A DNA stretch of 64,000 nt from positions 310,001-374,000 of the forward strand of contig NZ_JBHSHD010000006.1 in the NCBI RefSeq assembly GCF_042652785.1. Direction: 5' to 3'. Below the pieces are notes generated by a model. It saw only the letters and a list, made by a program, of their open reading frames with translations, made no database searches and was not told the DNA's origin. Shown here piece after piece: positions 8,738 through 17,047 of this stretch (within the stretch, counting starts at the first letter, position 1; every line of letters starts with the position of its first letter). The DNA is from Dokdonella_A ginsengisoli. GTDB lineage: Bacteria; Pseudomonadota; Gammaproteobacteria; Xanthomonadales; Rhodanobacteraceae. The position numbers and the translations under genes were made by a program.

Positions 8738-11062
8738 TCAGCGGCGGCTCGCCACGACGTCGCTGACGCTGCGTTCGCCGGCCAGTCGACGCGCGCGCTC
8801 CAGGGCTGCCGTCGCGGCCGCCTCGCGGCCGAGGGCGCTGTAGACCAGGGCCTCGCTCCACGCCGCGCGCATGTCGCGGTCGGCCCAGGGCGCGATGCGG
8901 CCGTTGACCGAGACGGCCTCGTCGAGGCGGTGCGCGGCGACCAGCTGGCGCACGTAAGACAGGCCCACGCGCACCATCTCCTCGGGAATCGCCCGCGCGG
9001 CGGCGTCCGCCATCGCCTGCGCGTAGCGGCGCAGTGCGGCATCGAGGTCGCCGGCGGCCGCGGCCTGTTCGGCCTCGGCGAGGGCCAGCAGCACGCTCGG
9101 GCCGGCGTCGGGCGCGGCGGCGTTCCAGGCCTGCAGACGGGCGATGCCGGCCGCGGCCGCGTCGAGCTGGCCGGCCTGCTGCAGCGCGCGCACGCGCAGC
9201 AGGCCGGCCTGCGCGTACTGCTCGCGGTTGCGCGCCTCCAGTTCCGGCGTCATCGCGGCGGCAGCCAGCTCGGCCGCGCGCGCCGGCACGCCGCGCGGCA
9301 GCGCGAACAGCGCCGACAGCGAGTCGCCCAGCGCGCGCGCCAGTGCGTCGGCCTGCGCGTCGCTGCCGTCGCGCAGGCCGGCCAGCAGCGCGTCCGCCGC
9401 GTCGAGCCGGCCGGCGCCGGCCAGCGCCGCGGCGCGTGCGAACGTGTACTGCCAGCGCTGGCGCGGATTGCCGGCCGTGGCGGCGGCGTCGGCGAAGTGT
9501 CCGCTGGTCGCCAGCGCGCCGTCGTGGTCGAGCAGCAGCAGCTGCGCCTCGACCATCACGATCTCGGTGGCGCCGAGCGCCTCGGTCGCGGCGTAGCGCT
9601 CCAGTCGCTCGCGCACGCTGCGCAGCATGGGCAGCGCGTCGGCCGGCCGCACGCGCTGCATCGCGTTGATGGCGAGGTTGAGGTCGACCGTGGCGACGCC
9701 GAGCGGATCGTTGCCGATCTCGTACAGCGTGCGCGCGCGGCCGTAGTCGGCCGCGGCGCGCTCGAGCTGGCCGCGGCCGGCGGCGACATTGGCCAGGCCC
9801 ATGTGCGCGGCGGCGAGCACGTCGGGACCGGTGCCGTCCTGCAGGCGCGCCGCCTCGGCGAATTCCGGTTCGGCCACGTCGAGCCGGCCCTGGCGCATGG
9901 CCGCCGCGGCCAACGTGTTGAGTGTGCGTGCGCGCAGGTCGGCGGGCGCGTCCGCCGGCAGCCGGTCGAGCAGCTGCTGGGCCTGCGCGCGGCAGGCGGC
10001 GTAGTCGCCGGAGAACAGCGCGACGCGGGCGCGGCCGAGCGCGATCTCCGGGCTGGCCTGCAGCGGCGGCGGCGCCTGCTCGATGACGCGCCGCGCCACG
10101 TCGAGCTGGCCGCTGAGCACCGCCGCGTTGACGCGCTGGCGCAGTGTCGCGGCGGCGAGCGCGGCGTCGCCGAGGTCGTCGTTCGGCGGCGTGCGGCCGA
10201 GCTTGATCAGCAGTTCGTCGGCCGCCGCGCGCGCCGCCTTCAGCGCGTCGTCGGCATGCGTTTCGATCTCCAGCGTGCGCTCCGCGCCGGTGGCCTTCAG
10301 CTGCAGTGTCCAGGCGGCGTGCGCGAAGCGTGCGGCGGACTGCACGCGCCAGGCCGCCGGCAGCGCATCGCTGCCCGCGCCGTGTTCGCGCAGCAGGGCG
10401 ACCACCGTCTCGCTCGGCGTGGTTGCCAGGCCGCCGCGGCGCAGCTGCATCGCCAGCAGGTCCATCAGGCCCAGGCGCAGCCAGGCCGATTCCTCGCCGG
10501 CGTCGATCGCGACCGGCAGCACCAGCGCGGAGTTCGTTGCCGGTGCGGCGGCGTCCGGCGGCGACGGCGCGCGGGCGAGCCACAGCGCCGATGCGCCGAG
10601 CGCGAGCGCTGCGGCGACGGCTGCCACGACGAACGGACGCCGCCGCACGGAACGCGGCGGCGCGTGTGGCACAGGCTCCGGCTGCGGCGCCGCTGCGTCG
10701 CCGGCCTCGCCGGGCGGCGTCGCCGATTCGGCCGGTGCCGGCCCGTCGTCGTCCAGCGGCAGGACCCAGCGGTAGCCCAGGCGCGGTACCGTGCGGATGT
10801 AGCGCTGCGCATTGCCGTCGTCGCCGAGCGCGCGGCGCAGGCGCATGATCGCGTGGCTCAGCGAGACCTCGCTGACGTCGACGCGGCCCCAGACCGCGGC
10901 GGCGAGTTCGTCGCGGCCGATCGGCCGGTCGCGATGCCGGATCAGGTGGATCAGGCAGTCGACGGTACTGAGCGGCAGGTCGATGCGCCGTCCGTTCTCG
11001 AACAATTCGCGCGCCTGGGGATCGAGCCGGAACGCGCCGAATCGAAAGAGCGGTGTTGCCAT
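8738..11062 (-). CDS. CadC/ToxR-like membrane-bound transcriptional regulator with TPR domain
   Basis: 774 residues. Residues 1-100 form an OmpR/PhoB winged helix (RRIDLPLSTVDCLIHL, RLRRALGDDG, YIRTVPRLGYRW). A Pro/Ala-rich linker and Arg-rich stop (140-143) precede one membrane helix at about 143-164. The remaining 600 residues are Ala/Leu-rich helical repeats of TPR character and should be periplasmic. Family knowledge: CadC-type regulators sense an external signal and activate promoters directly without phosphorylation. Targets are not shown; the HAF gene immediately downstream and the divergent dehydratase gene are candidates. Confidence 0.82.
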   Translation of the reverse strand: MATPLFRFGAFRLDPQARELFENGRRIDLPLSTVDCLIHLIRHRDRPIGRDELAAAVWGRVDVSEVSLSHAIMRLRRALGDDGNAQRYIRTVPRLGYRWVLPLDDDGPAPAESATPPGEAGDAAAPQPEPVPHAPPRSVRRRPFVVAAVAAALALGASALWLARAPSPPDAAAPATNSALVLPVAIDAGEESAWLRLGLMDLLAMQLRRGGLATTPSETVVALLREHGAGSDALPAAWRVQSAARFAHAAWTLQLKATGAERTLEIETHADDALKAARAAADELLIKLGRTPPNDDLGDAALAAATLRQRVNAAVLSGQLDVARRVIEQAPPPLQASPEIALGRARVALFSGDYAACRAQAQQLLDRLPADAPADLRARTLNTLAAAAMRQGRLDVAEPEFAEAARLQDGTGPDVLAAAHMGLANVAAGRGQLERAAADYGRARTLYEIGNDPLGVATVDLNLAINAMQRVRPADALPMLRSVRERLERYAATEALGATEIVMVEAQLLLLDHDGALATSGHFADAAATAGNPRQRWQYTFARAAALAGAGRLDAADALLAGLRDGSDAQADALARALGDSLSALFALPRGVPARAAELAAAAMTPELEARNREQYAQAGLLRVRALQQAGQLDAAAAGIARLQAWNAAAPDAGPSVLLALAEAEQAAAAGDLDAALRRYAQAMADAAARAIPEEMVRVGLSYVRQLVAAHRLDEAVSVNGRIAPWADRDMRAAWSEALVYSALGREAAATAALERARRLAGERSVSDVVASRR

Positions 11063-11153
11063 GCGGCTAGGTTACCCGCAGGTCCGCGCCCCCGCACGCG
11101 CGGCGCCGGGCGGACGCATAATCGGCCGGTTTCCTTCGTTGCGGAGCCTGGCG

Positions 11154-11618
11154 ATGTCCCGTCCATCCGATCCCGCGCCGCCGAAGTCCGACTGGGCCGG
11201 CCTGATCCCGCACGCCGGCGCGATGAGCCTGCTCGACGCGGTCGTCGCCTGGGACGAGACCCGCATCCACGCGCGCAGCGACTCCCACCGCCGCACCGAT
11301 CATCCGCTGCGCAGCGACGCAGGGCTGCGCGCCGTGCACCTGTGCGAGTACGGCGCGCAGGCGATGGCCGTGCACGGCGGCCTTGTCGCACGCGCGGCCG
11401 GCGCCGCGGCCAGGCCGGGGTACCTGGTCTCCCTGCGCGAGGTCGAGCTGGGCCGCACGCGCGTCGACGACCTCGACGGCACGCTCGACGTGCACGCCGA
11501 ACGCCTGCTCGGCGGCGACGGCAGCTGGCAGTATGCGTTCCGCGTCGAGCATCGCGGCGAGGTGGTCGCGAAGGGGAGGGCGGCGGTGATCGCGGCGGTC
11601 TCCGGCGGCGTGGCCTGA
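11154..11618 (+). CDS. 3-hydroxyacyl-ACP dehydratase, second hotdog type (ApeP-like)
   Basis: 154 residues. The N-terminal motif LIPHAGAMSLLDAVVAWD and the mid-protein CEYGAQAMAVHGGL fit the COG4706 hotdog dehydratases paired with ApeI-type enzymes in aryl-polyene biosynthesis. The ATG at 11154 is chosen because it places this motif about 18 residues from the start. The gene stands alone, divergent from the CadC-like regulator and about 4 kb from the first APE block, so the pathway is split in this genome. Confidence 0.8.
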   Translation: MSRPSDPAPPKSDWAGLIPHAGAMSLLDAVVAWDETRIHARSDSHRRTDHPLRSDAGLRAVHLCEYGAQAMAVHGGLVARAAGAAARPGYLVSLREVELGRTRVDDLDGTLDVHAERLLGGDGSWQYAFRVEHRGEVVAKGRAAVIAAVSGGVA

Positions 11619-11699
11619 CGCACGCCGTCCGCTCGACGCGCACGTCCGCGCGCGCGACACTGCTTCGCCGCCCGGCCGGGCGCGACGACGGAGGGCACG

Positions 11700-12023
11700 A
11701 TGACTCGCCAGGCTTGGATCGGACGCACGAGCGCAGGCGCGCTTCTCGTGACGCTGCTCGCCACCGCGCTCGGCGCCTGCGCCGGTGCTCGCGCCACCGC
11801 TCCTGCGTCGCCGCCGAAGCCGCCGATGCCCGGATCGGATCGCGACGCGCACGGCTGCATTCCCTCCGCCGGCTACGCGTGGTGCGCACGCACGCAGCGC
11901 TGCGAACGGCCGTGGGAACTCGCACGTGAGCACGGCTTGGAGAACCGCGCCGAGGCGTTCGACGCGTTCTGTTCCGTCCAGGTGCCCGGCGATCGCCGGA
12001 GCGAGCCGCCGGCGCAGCAGTAG
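11700..12023 (+). CDS. Small Cys-motif lipoprotein, unknown function
   Basis: 107 residues with a lipoprotein signal (lipobox LGAC, lipidated Cys27) and a Pro-rich spacer. A compact cysteine motif follows, GCIPSAGYAWCARTQRC followed by ERPWE, seen in many small bacterial lipoproteins; its role is unknown to me. A good Shine-Dalgarno (GGAGGG) lies seven bases before the ATG. It is followed 89 bases later by the M13 peptidase gene, also a lipoprotein, so both may act at the cell envelope. Confidence 0.72.
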   Translation: MTRQAWIGRTSAGALLVTLLATALGACAGARATAPASPPKPPMPGSDRDAHGCIPSAGYAWCARTQRCERPWELAREHGLENRAEAFDAFCSVQVPGDRRSEPPAQQ

Positions 12024-12112
12024 CGGCTTCGCGGCGACCCGTGACTTTCCGCGCTTTGCGCCGCGGGGGCGCAGCTCCTACGCTCGGCCTTTCCCTTGCG
12101 CAGAGGCGCCTC

Positions 12113-14251
12113 ATGTCCGCCCAGGTCCGACGTTCCGCCACGCTCTCCGTCCTGGTCGCCGCGGCCGCGCTCGGCGCCTGCGGCCGCTCCGATGCGGCGC
12201 CGGCCGAACGCGCCGCGCCGGCGCCGAGCGCGAACCAGGCGCCGGCCGCTCCCGCCGCACCGGCGGCGCCCAAGCCCGCGCTCGGCAGCTTCGGCTTCGA
12301 CGCCGCCGGCATGGACCGCTCGGTCGCGCCGGGCGACGAGTTCTTCGAGTACGCCGACGGCGCCTGGGTGCGCAACACCGAAATCCCGTCCGATCGGTCC
12401 AGCTACAACAGCTTTACCGTGCTGACCGAACAGGCGCGCGCGGACACGCGCGCGATCCTGGAAAAGGCGTCGGCGGACGCGGCGGCCAGCGGCGACGCGC
12501 GCAAGATCGGCGACTACTACGCCGCCTTCCTCGACGAGGCCGGCATCGAGGCGAAGGGCCTGGCGCCGCTGCAGCCCGAACTCGACGCGATCGCCGCGAT
12601 CGCCGACAAGAAGGCGCTGGCGCACGCATTCGGCCAATCGCTGCGCGCCGACGTCGACCTGCTCAACGCGACCAACTACTACACCGACCGCCTGTTCGGC
12701 CTGTGGGTGTCGCCGAATCTGCTCGAGCCGCAGGCGTACGCGCCGTATCTCGTGCAGGGCGGCCTGGGCATGCCCGATCGCGATTTCTATCTCGAAGGCG
12801 GCCGCATGGCCGAGCTGCGCACGCAGTACACCGCCTACGTCGCCAGGCTGTTCGAGCTGGCCGGCGTCGCCGACGGCGAGGCGAAGGCCAAGCGCATCGT
12901 CGCGCTGGAGACGCAGATCGCGCGCGCGCACGCCAGCCAGCTGGACACCAACGACGTGCAGAAGGGCGCGAACGCGTGGGCCGCAGCGGATTTCGCGCGG
13001 CGTGCGCCGGGACTCGACTGGGCGGCCTTCCTCGACGGCGCCGGGCTGCAGAAGCAGCCGACGTTCGTCGTCTGGCAACCGAAAGCCGTGAGCGGCATCG
13101 CCGCGCTGGTCGGCAAGCAGCCGCTGGCGACGTGGAAGGACTATCTGGCCTTCCACGCGCTCGACCGCGCCGCGCCGTACCTGCCCAAGGCATTCGCCGA
13201 CGCGCATTTCGCGTTCCACGGCACCGCCCTGTCGGGCACGCCGCAGCAGCAGGAGCGCTGGAAGCGCGCGGTCGACGAGACCGACCACGCGCTCGGCGAG
13301 GCGGTCGGCAGGATCTACGTCGGCGAGCATTTCTCGCCGGAGACGAAGGCGCGCGCCGAGGCGATGGTGAAGAACCTGATCGTCGCGTTCGGCCAGCGCA
13401 TCGACGCGCTGGAATGGATGACCCCGCAGACGCGGCAGCGCGCGAAGGCCAAGCTGGCCGGGCTGCAGGTCGGCGTCGGCTATCCCGCGAAGTGGCGCGA
13501 CTACGCCGCATTCGAGGTGCGCCGCGACGACGCGCTCGGCAACGCACAGCGCGCCGGCGTGTTCGAGTACCGGCGCAACCTCGCCAAGCTCGGCCAGCCG
13601 GTCGATCGCGGCGAGTGGTTCCTGCTGCCGCAGGAAGTCAACGCGCTGAACGTGCCGCTGGAGAACCGGCTGATCTTCCCGGCGGCGATCCTGCAGCCGC
13701 CGTTCTTCGACGGCGCCGCCGACGACGCGGTCAACTACGGCGCGATCGGCGCGGTGATCGGCCACGAGATCAGCCACAGCTTCGACAACAGCGGCGCGCT
13801 GTTCGACGAGAGCGGCAAGCTGGCGAACTGGTGGACGAAGGAGGACCTCGCGCATTTCGAGGCGGCCGGCGCCGCGCTCGCCGCGCAGTTCGACACCTAC
13901 AAGCCGTTCCCGGACCTCGCCGTCAACGGCAAGCTGACGCTCGGCGAGAACATCGCCGACGTGGCCGGCCTGGCCACCGCCTACGACGCCTACAAGCTGG
14001 CCCATCCCGGCGCCGGCGAAACGCTGGACGGCTTCAGCGCCGACCAGCGCCTGTTCCTCGGCTGGGCGCAGGCCTGGCGCAGCAAGGCGCGCGAGCCGGC
14101 GCTGCGCAACACGATCCTGACCAACGTGCACGCGCCGGGCCGCTACCGCGCACTGACCGTGCGCAATCTCGACGCCTGGTACGCGGCGTTCGACGTGAAG
14201 CCCGGCCAGAAGCTGCACCTGGAGCCGGCGCAGCGCGTGAAGGTCTGGTAG
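12113..14251 (+). CDS. M13-family (neprilysin-like) zinc metallopeptidase, lipoprotein
   Basis: 712 residues from ATG 12113, beginning with a lipoprotein signal (lipobox ALGAC, Cys23) and an Ala/Pro-rich linker. The mature part is a full M13 peptidase: FFEYADGAWVRNTEIP at the N-terminus, the zinc motif HEISH at residues 551-555, the third-ligand motif ENIADVAG about 55 residues later, and a C-terminal RYRALTVRNLDAWYAAFDV ending VKVW. Family knowledge: these cut peptides in the periplasm or on the cell surface. An upstream in-frame start at 12041 would bury the signal peptide and is not used. Confidence 0.93.
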   Translation: MSAQVRRSATLSVLVAAAALGACGRSDAAPAERAAPAPSANQAPAAPAAPAAPKPALGSFGFDAAGMDRSVAPGDEFFEYADGAWVRNTEIPSDRSSYNSFTVLTEQARADTRAILEKASADAAASGDARKIGDYYAAFLDEAGIEAKGLAPLQPELDAIAAIADKKALAHAFGQSLRADVDLLNATNYYTDRLFGLWVSPNLLEPQAYAPYLVQGGLGMPDRDFYLEGGRMAELRTQYTAYVARLFELAGVADGEAKAKRIVALETQIARAHASQLDTNDVQKGANAWAAADFARRAPGLDWAAFLDGAGLQKQPTFVVWQPKAVSGIAALVGKQPLATWKDYLAFHALDRAAPYLPKAFADAHFAFHGTALSGTPQQQERWKRAVDETDHALGEAVGRIYVGEHFSPETKARAEAMVKNLIVAFGQRIDALEWMTPQTRQRAKAKLAGLQVGVGYPAKWRDYAAFEVRRDDALGNAQRAGVFEYRRNLAKLGQPVDRGEWFLLPQEVNALNVPLENRLIFPAAILQPPFFDGAADDAVNYGAIGAVIGHEISHSFDNSGALFDESGKLANWWTKEDLAHFEAAGAALAAQFDTYKPFPDLAVNGKLTLGENIADVAGLATAYDAYKLAHPGAGETLDGFSADQRLFLGWAQAWRSKAREPALRNTILTNVHAPGRYRALTVRNLDAWYAAFDVKPGQKLHLEPAQRVKVW

Positions 14252-14296
14252 CCGCCTTCGTGCCGCGGGCGACGCGGTCGCGTCGCCCGTGCCGCG

Positions 14297-14950
14297 TCAT
14301 TCCCGCTCGAAGCGCGCCAGATCGTCGAGTGCGGCCTGTGCGCGGCGCAGGCTGCCACCGGCGGCGCCGTCGTCGAGGCGGCGGCCGAAGTCGGCACGGG
14401 CCGGCCGGTGCGCCCAGCGGTGGAAGAGCCAGGTCGCGACGAGGCCCGCGGCGCCGACCGCGAGCTGGCCCCAGATCACCGACGGCGCCGTGTCGAGGAT
14501 CGCGCCGCGCGTCAGCACGACGAGCAGCGGCGCGCTCAGGAACCACCACGGCAGGCCGAGCAGGCGGCCGCCGACGAGATAGATGCGGCGCAGCCTGAGC
14601 AGCCGCTGCTGGATCGCCAGCACGGGCTCGGCGTAATCCACGCGCGCGATCATGGCCTGCACGATGCCGCCGAGCACGATCAGGCCGATGCAGTAGGCGT
14701 GCAGCACCGCGCCGCAGACCTTGACCCACGGATCGTGCGTCGGCGCCGGCGCGGTCCACATCGGCAGCAGCCAGACCATCGCGAGCGCGCCGACCAGCAT
14801 GCCGATCGCCTGGCCGACGGCGAGCGGGCGCAGGCCGCGGCGCATCGCGTCGAGGCGCTGGTGCTTGAGCAGCTGGAAGCCGACCTCGTTCTGCTCGCGC
14901 AGGCGGCGGTCGAGGGTCTGCCAGGCGGTCCTGAAATCATCAAGTTCCAT
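14297..14950 (-). CDS. Membrane protein encoded with an ECF sigma factor
   Basis: 217 residues, with about four membrane segments (LAVGQAIGMLVGALAMVWLLP, AYCIGLIVLGGIVQAMIA, LPWWFLSAPLLVVLT, IWGQLAVGAAGLVATWLF) and charged ends. The ATG at 14950 is preferred over a GTG at 14962 because GGAG lies eight bases upstream. It begins 13 bases after the stop of the ECF sigma gene, a position usual for an anti-sigma factor or sigma-controlled membrane protein. No zinc-binding anti-sigma (ZAS) motif is visible, so an anti-sigma role is only a possibility. Confidence 0.7.
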   Translation of the reverse strand: MELDDFRTAWQTLDRRLREQNEVGFQLLKHQRLDAMRRGLRPLAVGQAIGMLVGALAMVWLLPMWTAPAPTHDPWVKVCGAVLHAYCIGLIVLGGIVQAMIARVDYAEPVLAIQQRLLRLRRIYLVGGRLLGLPWWFLSAPLLVVLTRGAILDTAPSVIWGQLAVGAAGLVATWLFHRWAHRPARADFGRRLDDGAAGGSLRRAQAALDDLARFERE

Positions 14951-14963
14951 CGTGTGCTCCACG

Positions 14964-15542
14964 TCATGCTCCGAACTGTTGGCGGATGCGGATCTTCAGG
15001 CGGCCGATCTTGGTCGCCACGTTGGTTTCGCTCAGGCCCAGCACCTCGGCGATTTCGCGCTGGCTGCGCTCGTCGAGGTAGAGCAGCATCAGCGCGCGAT
15101 CGAGCGGGCCCAGCCGTTCGATGCAGCGGTACAGCCGGCGCACGCCGTCGTCGTTCTCGCGCTGCGCCTCGCCGTCGGTGGACGGTTCGACGTCGAGCTC
15201 GTCGAACGCGACCACGGTGCGCACGCCGCCGGCACGCGCATGCGAGATCGCCACGTTCAGCGCGACGCGGTACAGCCAGGTCGGGAACGGCCGCGCCGCG
15301 TCCCAGGACGCGAACGCCTTCCACGCCTGCGCGCAGATTTCCTGCGCCAGATCGCGCCGGTCCTCGACGCCGCGGCCGTACAGGTTCGCCACCTTGAGCA
15401 CGATGCCGCGATGCTCCTGCAGCAGCTGCTGGCAGTGCTCGCGCAACGGGTTCCGTGTCTTGCCGGTCAGCACGCCTTCCACCTTCGCCGCTCCGCATTC
15501 GCAATACGGAATCATGATTCGCACGGGGGCGCAAAAAATCAC
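14964..15542 (-). CDS. ECF-type RNA polymerase sigma factor
   Basis: Up to 192 residues. Region 2 is seen in DRRDLAQEICAQAWKAFASWD, then PFPTWLYRVALNVAISHAR. Region 4 is a clear helix-turn-helix, RSQREIAEVLGLSETNVATKIGRLKIRIRQ. The true start is uncertain: the first 20-25 residues (with CEC and CGAA) do not look like sigma region 2, and a GTG at about codon 25 (before LTGKTRNPL) may be used. It is the first gene of a pair with the membrane protein gene downstream. It is divergent from the AraC-type gene. Confidence 0.85.
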   Translation of the reverse strand: MIFCAPVRIMIPYCECGAAKVEGVLTGKTRNPLREHCQQLLQEHRGIVLKVANLYGRGVEDRRDLAQEICAQAWKAFASWDAARPFPTWLYRVALNVAISHARAGGVRTVVAFDELDVEPSTDGEAQRENDDGVRRLYRCIERLGPLDRALMLLYLDERSQREIAEVLGLSETNVATKIGRLKIRIRQQFGA

Positions 15543-15634
15543 GGCGGCCGGCGCGGCGTGCCGGCAGGGCGCAGACTCCGGGGCGCGGACGGAGTATGTT
15601 GCGGGCCTCGAACGGGTCGGTGCGCCATCCCACC

Positions 15635-16465
15635 ATGTCCGGACTCTCGGTCCAGTCGCTGCTGCAGACGGATACCCTGGCGATCCGCGACGTCGTCTGC
15701 GACGGCGGGTGCCGGCACCGCAGCGCCGAGGAGTGCTCGAGCCACACGCATCTGGTGTTCCCGTATCGCGGCGTCTACGTGCGCCATCTCGGCAGCGACG
15801 ACGCGGTCGCCGAGGCGAACCAGGTGCTGTTCTTCAATCGCGACGAGGGCTATCGCATCAGCCACCCGGTGGCCGGCGGCGACGCCTGCCTGGTGCTGTC
15901 GCTGGACGAGGCGTGGCTGCGCGAACTGGTGCCCGGCAGCCAGATCCGCGACGGCGGCGCGCTGGCGTTCCGCCGCCAGCGCCTGCGCATCGATCCGCGC
16001 GCGCAGGCGCTGGTCGCGCTGCTGCGGCACGGCCTGGCACGCGGCGCCGCCGAACCGCTGGAAGCCGAGACGCTGGCGCTGACCCTGCTGCGGCGCGCGG
16101 TCGGCGAGCGCACCGCGCACGCGGCCGGGGCCAGCGCCGGCCGGCAGAAGCTGGTCGACCGCGCCAAGCTCGTGCTCGGTTCGGATCCGGCGCGGCGCTG
16201 GACGCTGGCCGAGATCGCCGGCGAAGTCGGCGTGTCGCCGGTCTACCTGACCCAGGTGTTCCGCCAGGTCGAGGCGATGCCGCTGTACCGCTACCAGCTG
16301 CGCCTGCGTCTGGCGCGCGCGCTCGATCTGCTCGGCGAGTACGACGACCTGACCCGGCTCGGCGCCGACCTGGGCTTCTCCAGCCACAGCCACTTCAGCG
16401 CCGCGTTCCGCCAGGCCTATGGCCGCACGCCGGCGGAATTCCAGCGCTCGGTGCACGCTCGCTAA
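15635..16465 (+). CDS. AraC-family transcriptional regulator
   Basis: 276 residues from ATG 15635. The N-terminal half is a cupin-like sensing domain (THLVFPYRGVYVRH, NQVLFFNRDEGYRISHPVAGGD). The C-terminal 100 residues hold the two AraC helix-turn-helices (WTLAEIAGEVGVSPVYLTQVFRQV and ADLGFSSHSHFSAAFRQAYGRTPAEFQR). Two near-identical 19-base elements start at its stop codon and again 264 bases later, each preceding a tiny Cys-motif gene, and are plausible targets. The ligand is unknown. Confidence 0.88.
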   Translation: MSGLSVQSLLQTDTLAIRDVVCDGGCRHRSAEECSSHTHLVFPYRGVYVRHLGSDDAVAEANQVLFFNRDEGYRISHPVAGGDACLVLSLDEAWLRELVPGSQIRDGGALAFRRQRLRIDPRAQALVALLRHGLARGAAEPLEAETLALTLLRRAVGERTAHAAGASAGRQKLVDRAKLVLGSDPARRWTLAEIAGEVGVSPVYLTQVFRQVEAMPLYRYQLRLRLARALDLLGEYDDLTRLGADLGFSSHSHFSAAFRQAYGRTPAEFQRSVHAR

Positions 16466-16479
16466 AGTTTCCGACAGCG
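16461..16479 (+). promoter_or_regulatory. Repeat element 1 upstream of small Cys protein gene (candidate AraC site)
   Basis: GCTAAAGTTTCCGACAGCG, overlapping the AraC stop codon. It matches the element at 16725 at 17 of 19 positions and begins 81 bases before the ATG at 16542. Similar position, AT-rich core and the adjacent AraC gene suggest a regulator-binding site or promoter. Confidence 0.5.
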
Positions 16480-16541
16480 CCGCACCGCCCGCGCGTGGTC
16501 TCCTGTGCCTGCCCGGATCGCGGGCAAATGCGGAGCGAACC

Positions 16542-16715
16542 ATGAACGACAAGACCTGCGCGGCCTGCGGACGCCCGCCCGCCGCGCGCGAGTTGCGGCT
16601 GCGGATCCGTGCGACCCGCCCGCGCAACGCGATGCGCGACCGCCGCCCCTGGCGGGATTTCCGCATCGACACGGCACCGCGCGGCCTGGCGCCGCTGTTC
16701 CGGATCCACGGCTGA
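16542..16715 (+). CDS. Small basic protein with N-terminal CxxC (diverged duplicate)
   Basis: 57 residues starting MNDKTCAACGRPP, then very Arg-rich. The CAAC motif and the leader (GGAG, then CGAACCATGA) match those of the next small gene, so the two look like a tandem duplication. This copy has lost the second cysteine cluster and its distal part may be degenerating. No function is known; the CxxC could bind a metal with another protein. Confidence 0.55.
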   Translation: MNDKTCAACGRPPAARELRLRIRATRPRNAMRDRRPWRDFRIDTAPRGLAPLFRIHG

Positions 16716-16724
16716 ACCCGTTTC

Positions 16725-16743
16725 GCTAAAGATTCTGACAGCG
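16725..16743 (+). promoter_or_regulatory. Repeat element 2 upstream of second small Cys protein gene
   Basis: GCTAAAGATTCTGACAGCG, 17 of 19 bases identical to the element at 16461. It begins 83 bases before the ATG at 16808, almost the same spacing as the first copy. It lies ten bases after the stop of the first small gene. Confidence 0.5.
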
Positions 16744-16807
16744 GCGCCGCGGCGGATTTGTTTTTCTAGGCCCACCCGATCCCCGGGTCCCACCAGGAGT
16801 ACGAACC

Positions 16808-16957
16808 ATGACTGCGAGAACCTGTGCCGCCTGCGACTACGAACTGGACGCGAACGCGATCAAGGTCGAGATCGGCGGCAAGACCGTCGAGGTGTGTTGC
16901 GAAGACTGCGCGCGTGCGTTGCAGGAAGCGCACGCGGCGGCGAAGAAGAGCGCGTGA
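16808..16957 (+). CDS. Small TRASH-like metal-binding protein
   Basis: 49 residues with a CxxC (CAAC, residues 6-9), a beta-rich middle (IKVEIGGKTVEVCC) and a second cluster CCEDC at about residues 30-34, followed by a helix (ARALQEAHAAAKK). The CxxC-x(20)-CCxxC pattern resembles TRASH/YHS-type zinc or copper ribbons. Shine-Dalgarno AGGAG. It may be a metal sensor or chaperone partner of the AraC regulator encoded upstream; that is inference from position. Confidence 0.65.
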   Translation: MTARTCAACDYELDANAIKVEIGGKTVEVCCEDCARALQEAHAAAKKSA

Positions 16958-17047
16958 GCCGGACGCGATCGCGCGGCGCACCCGGCCGCGCGATCGCAGC
17001 CGCCGGATTTGCGGCATCATGCGCCGTTTTCCGGCGGGAACCCACGC

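Noticed and set aside
16542..16715. Treating the first small Cys protein as a pseudogene
   Set aside because: It has diverged but retains a ribosome site, the upstream element and an intact frame, so it is reported as a gene with low confidence.
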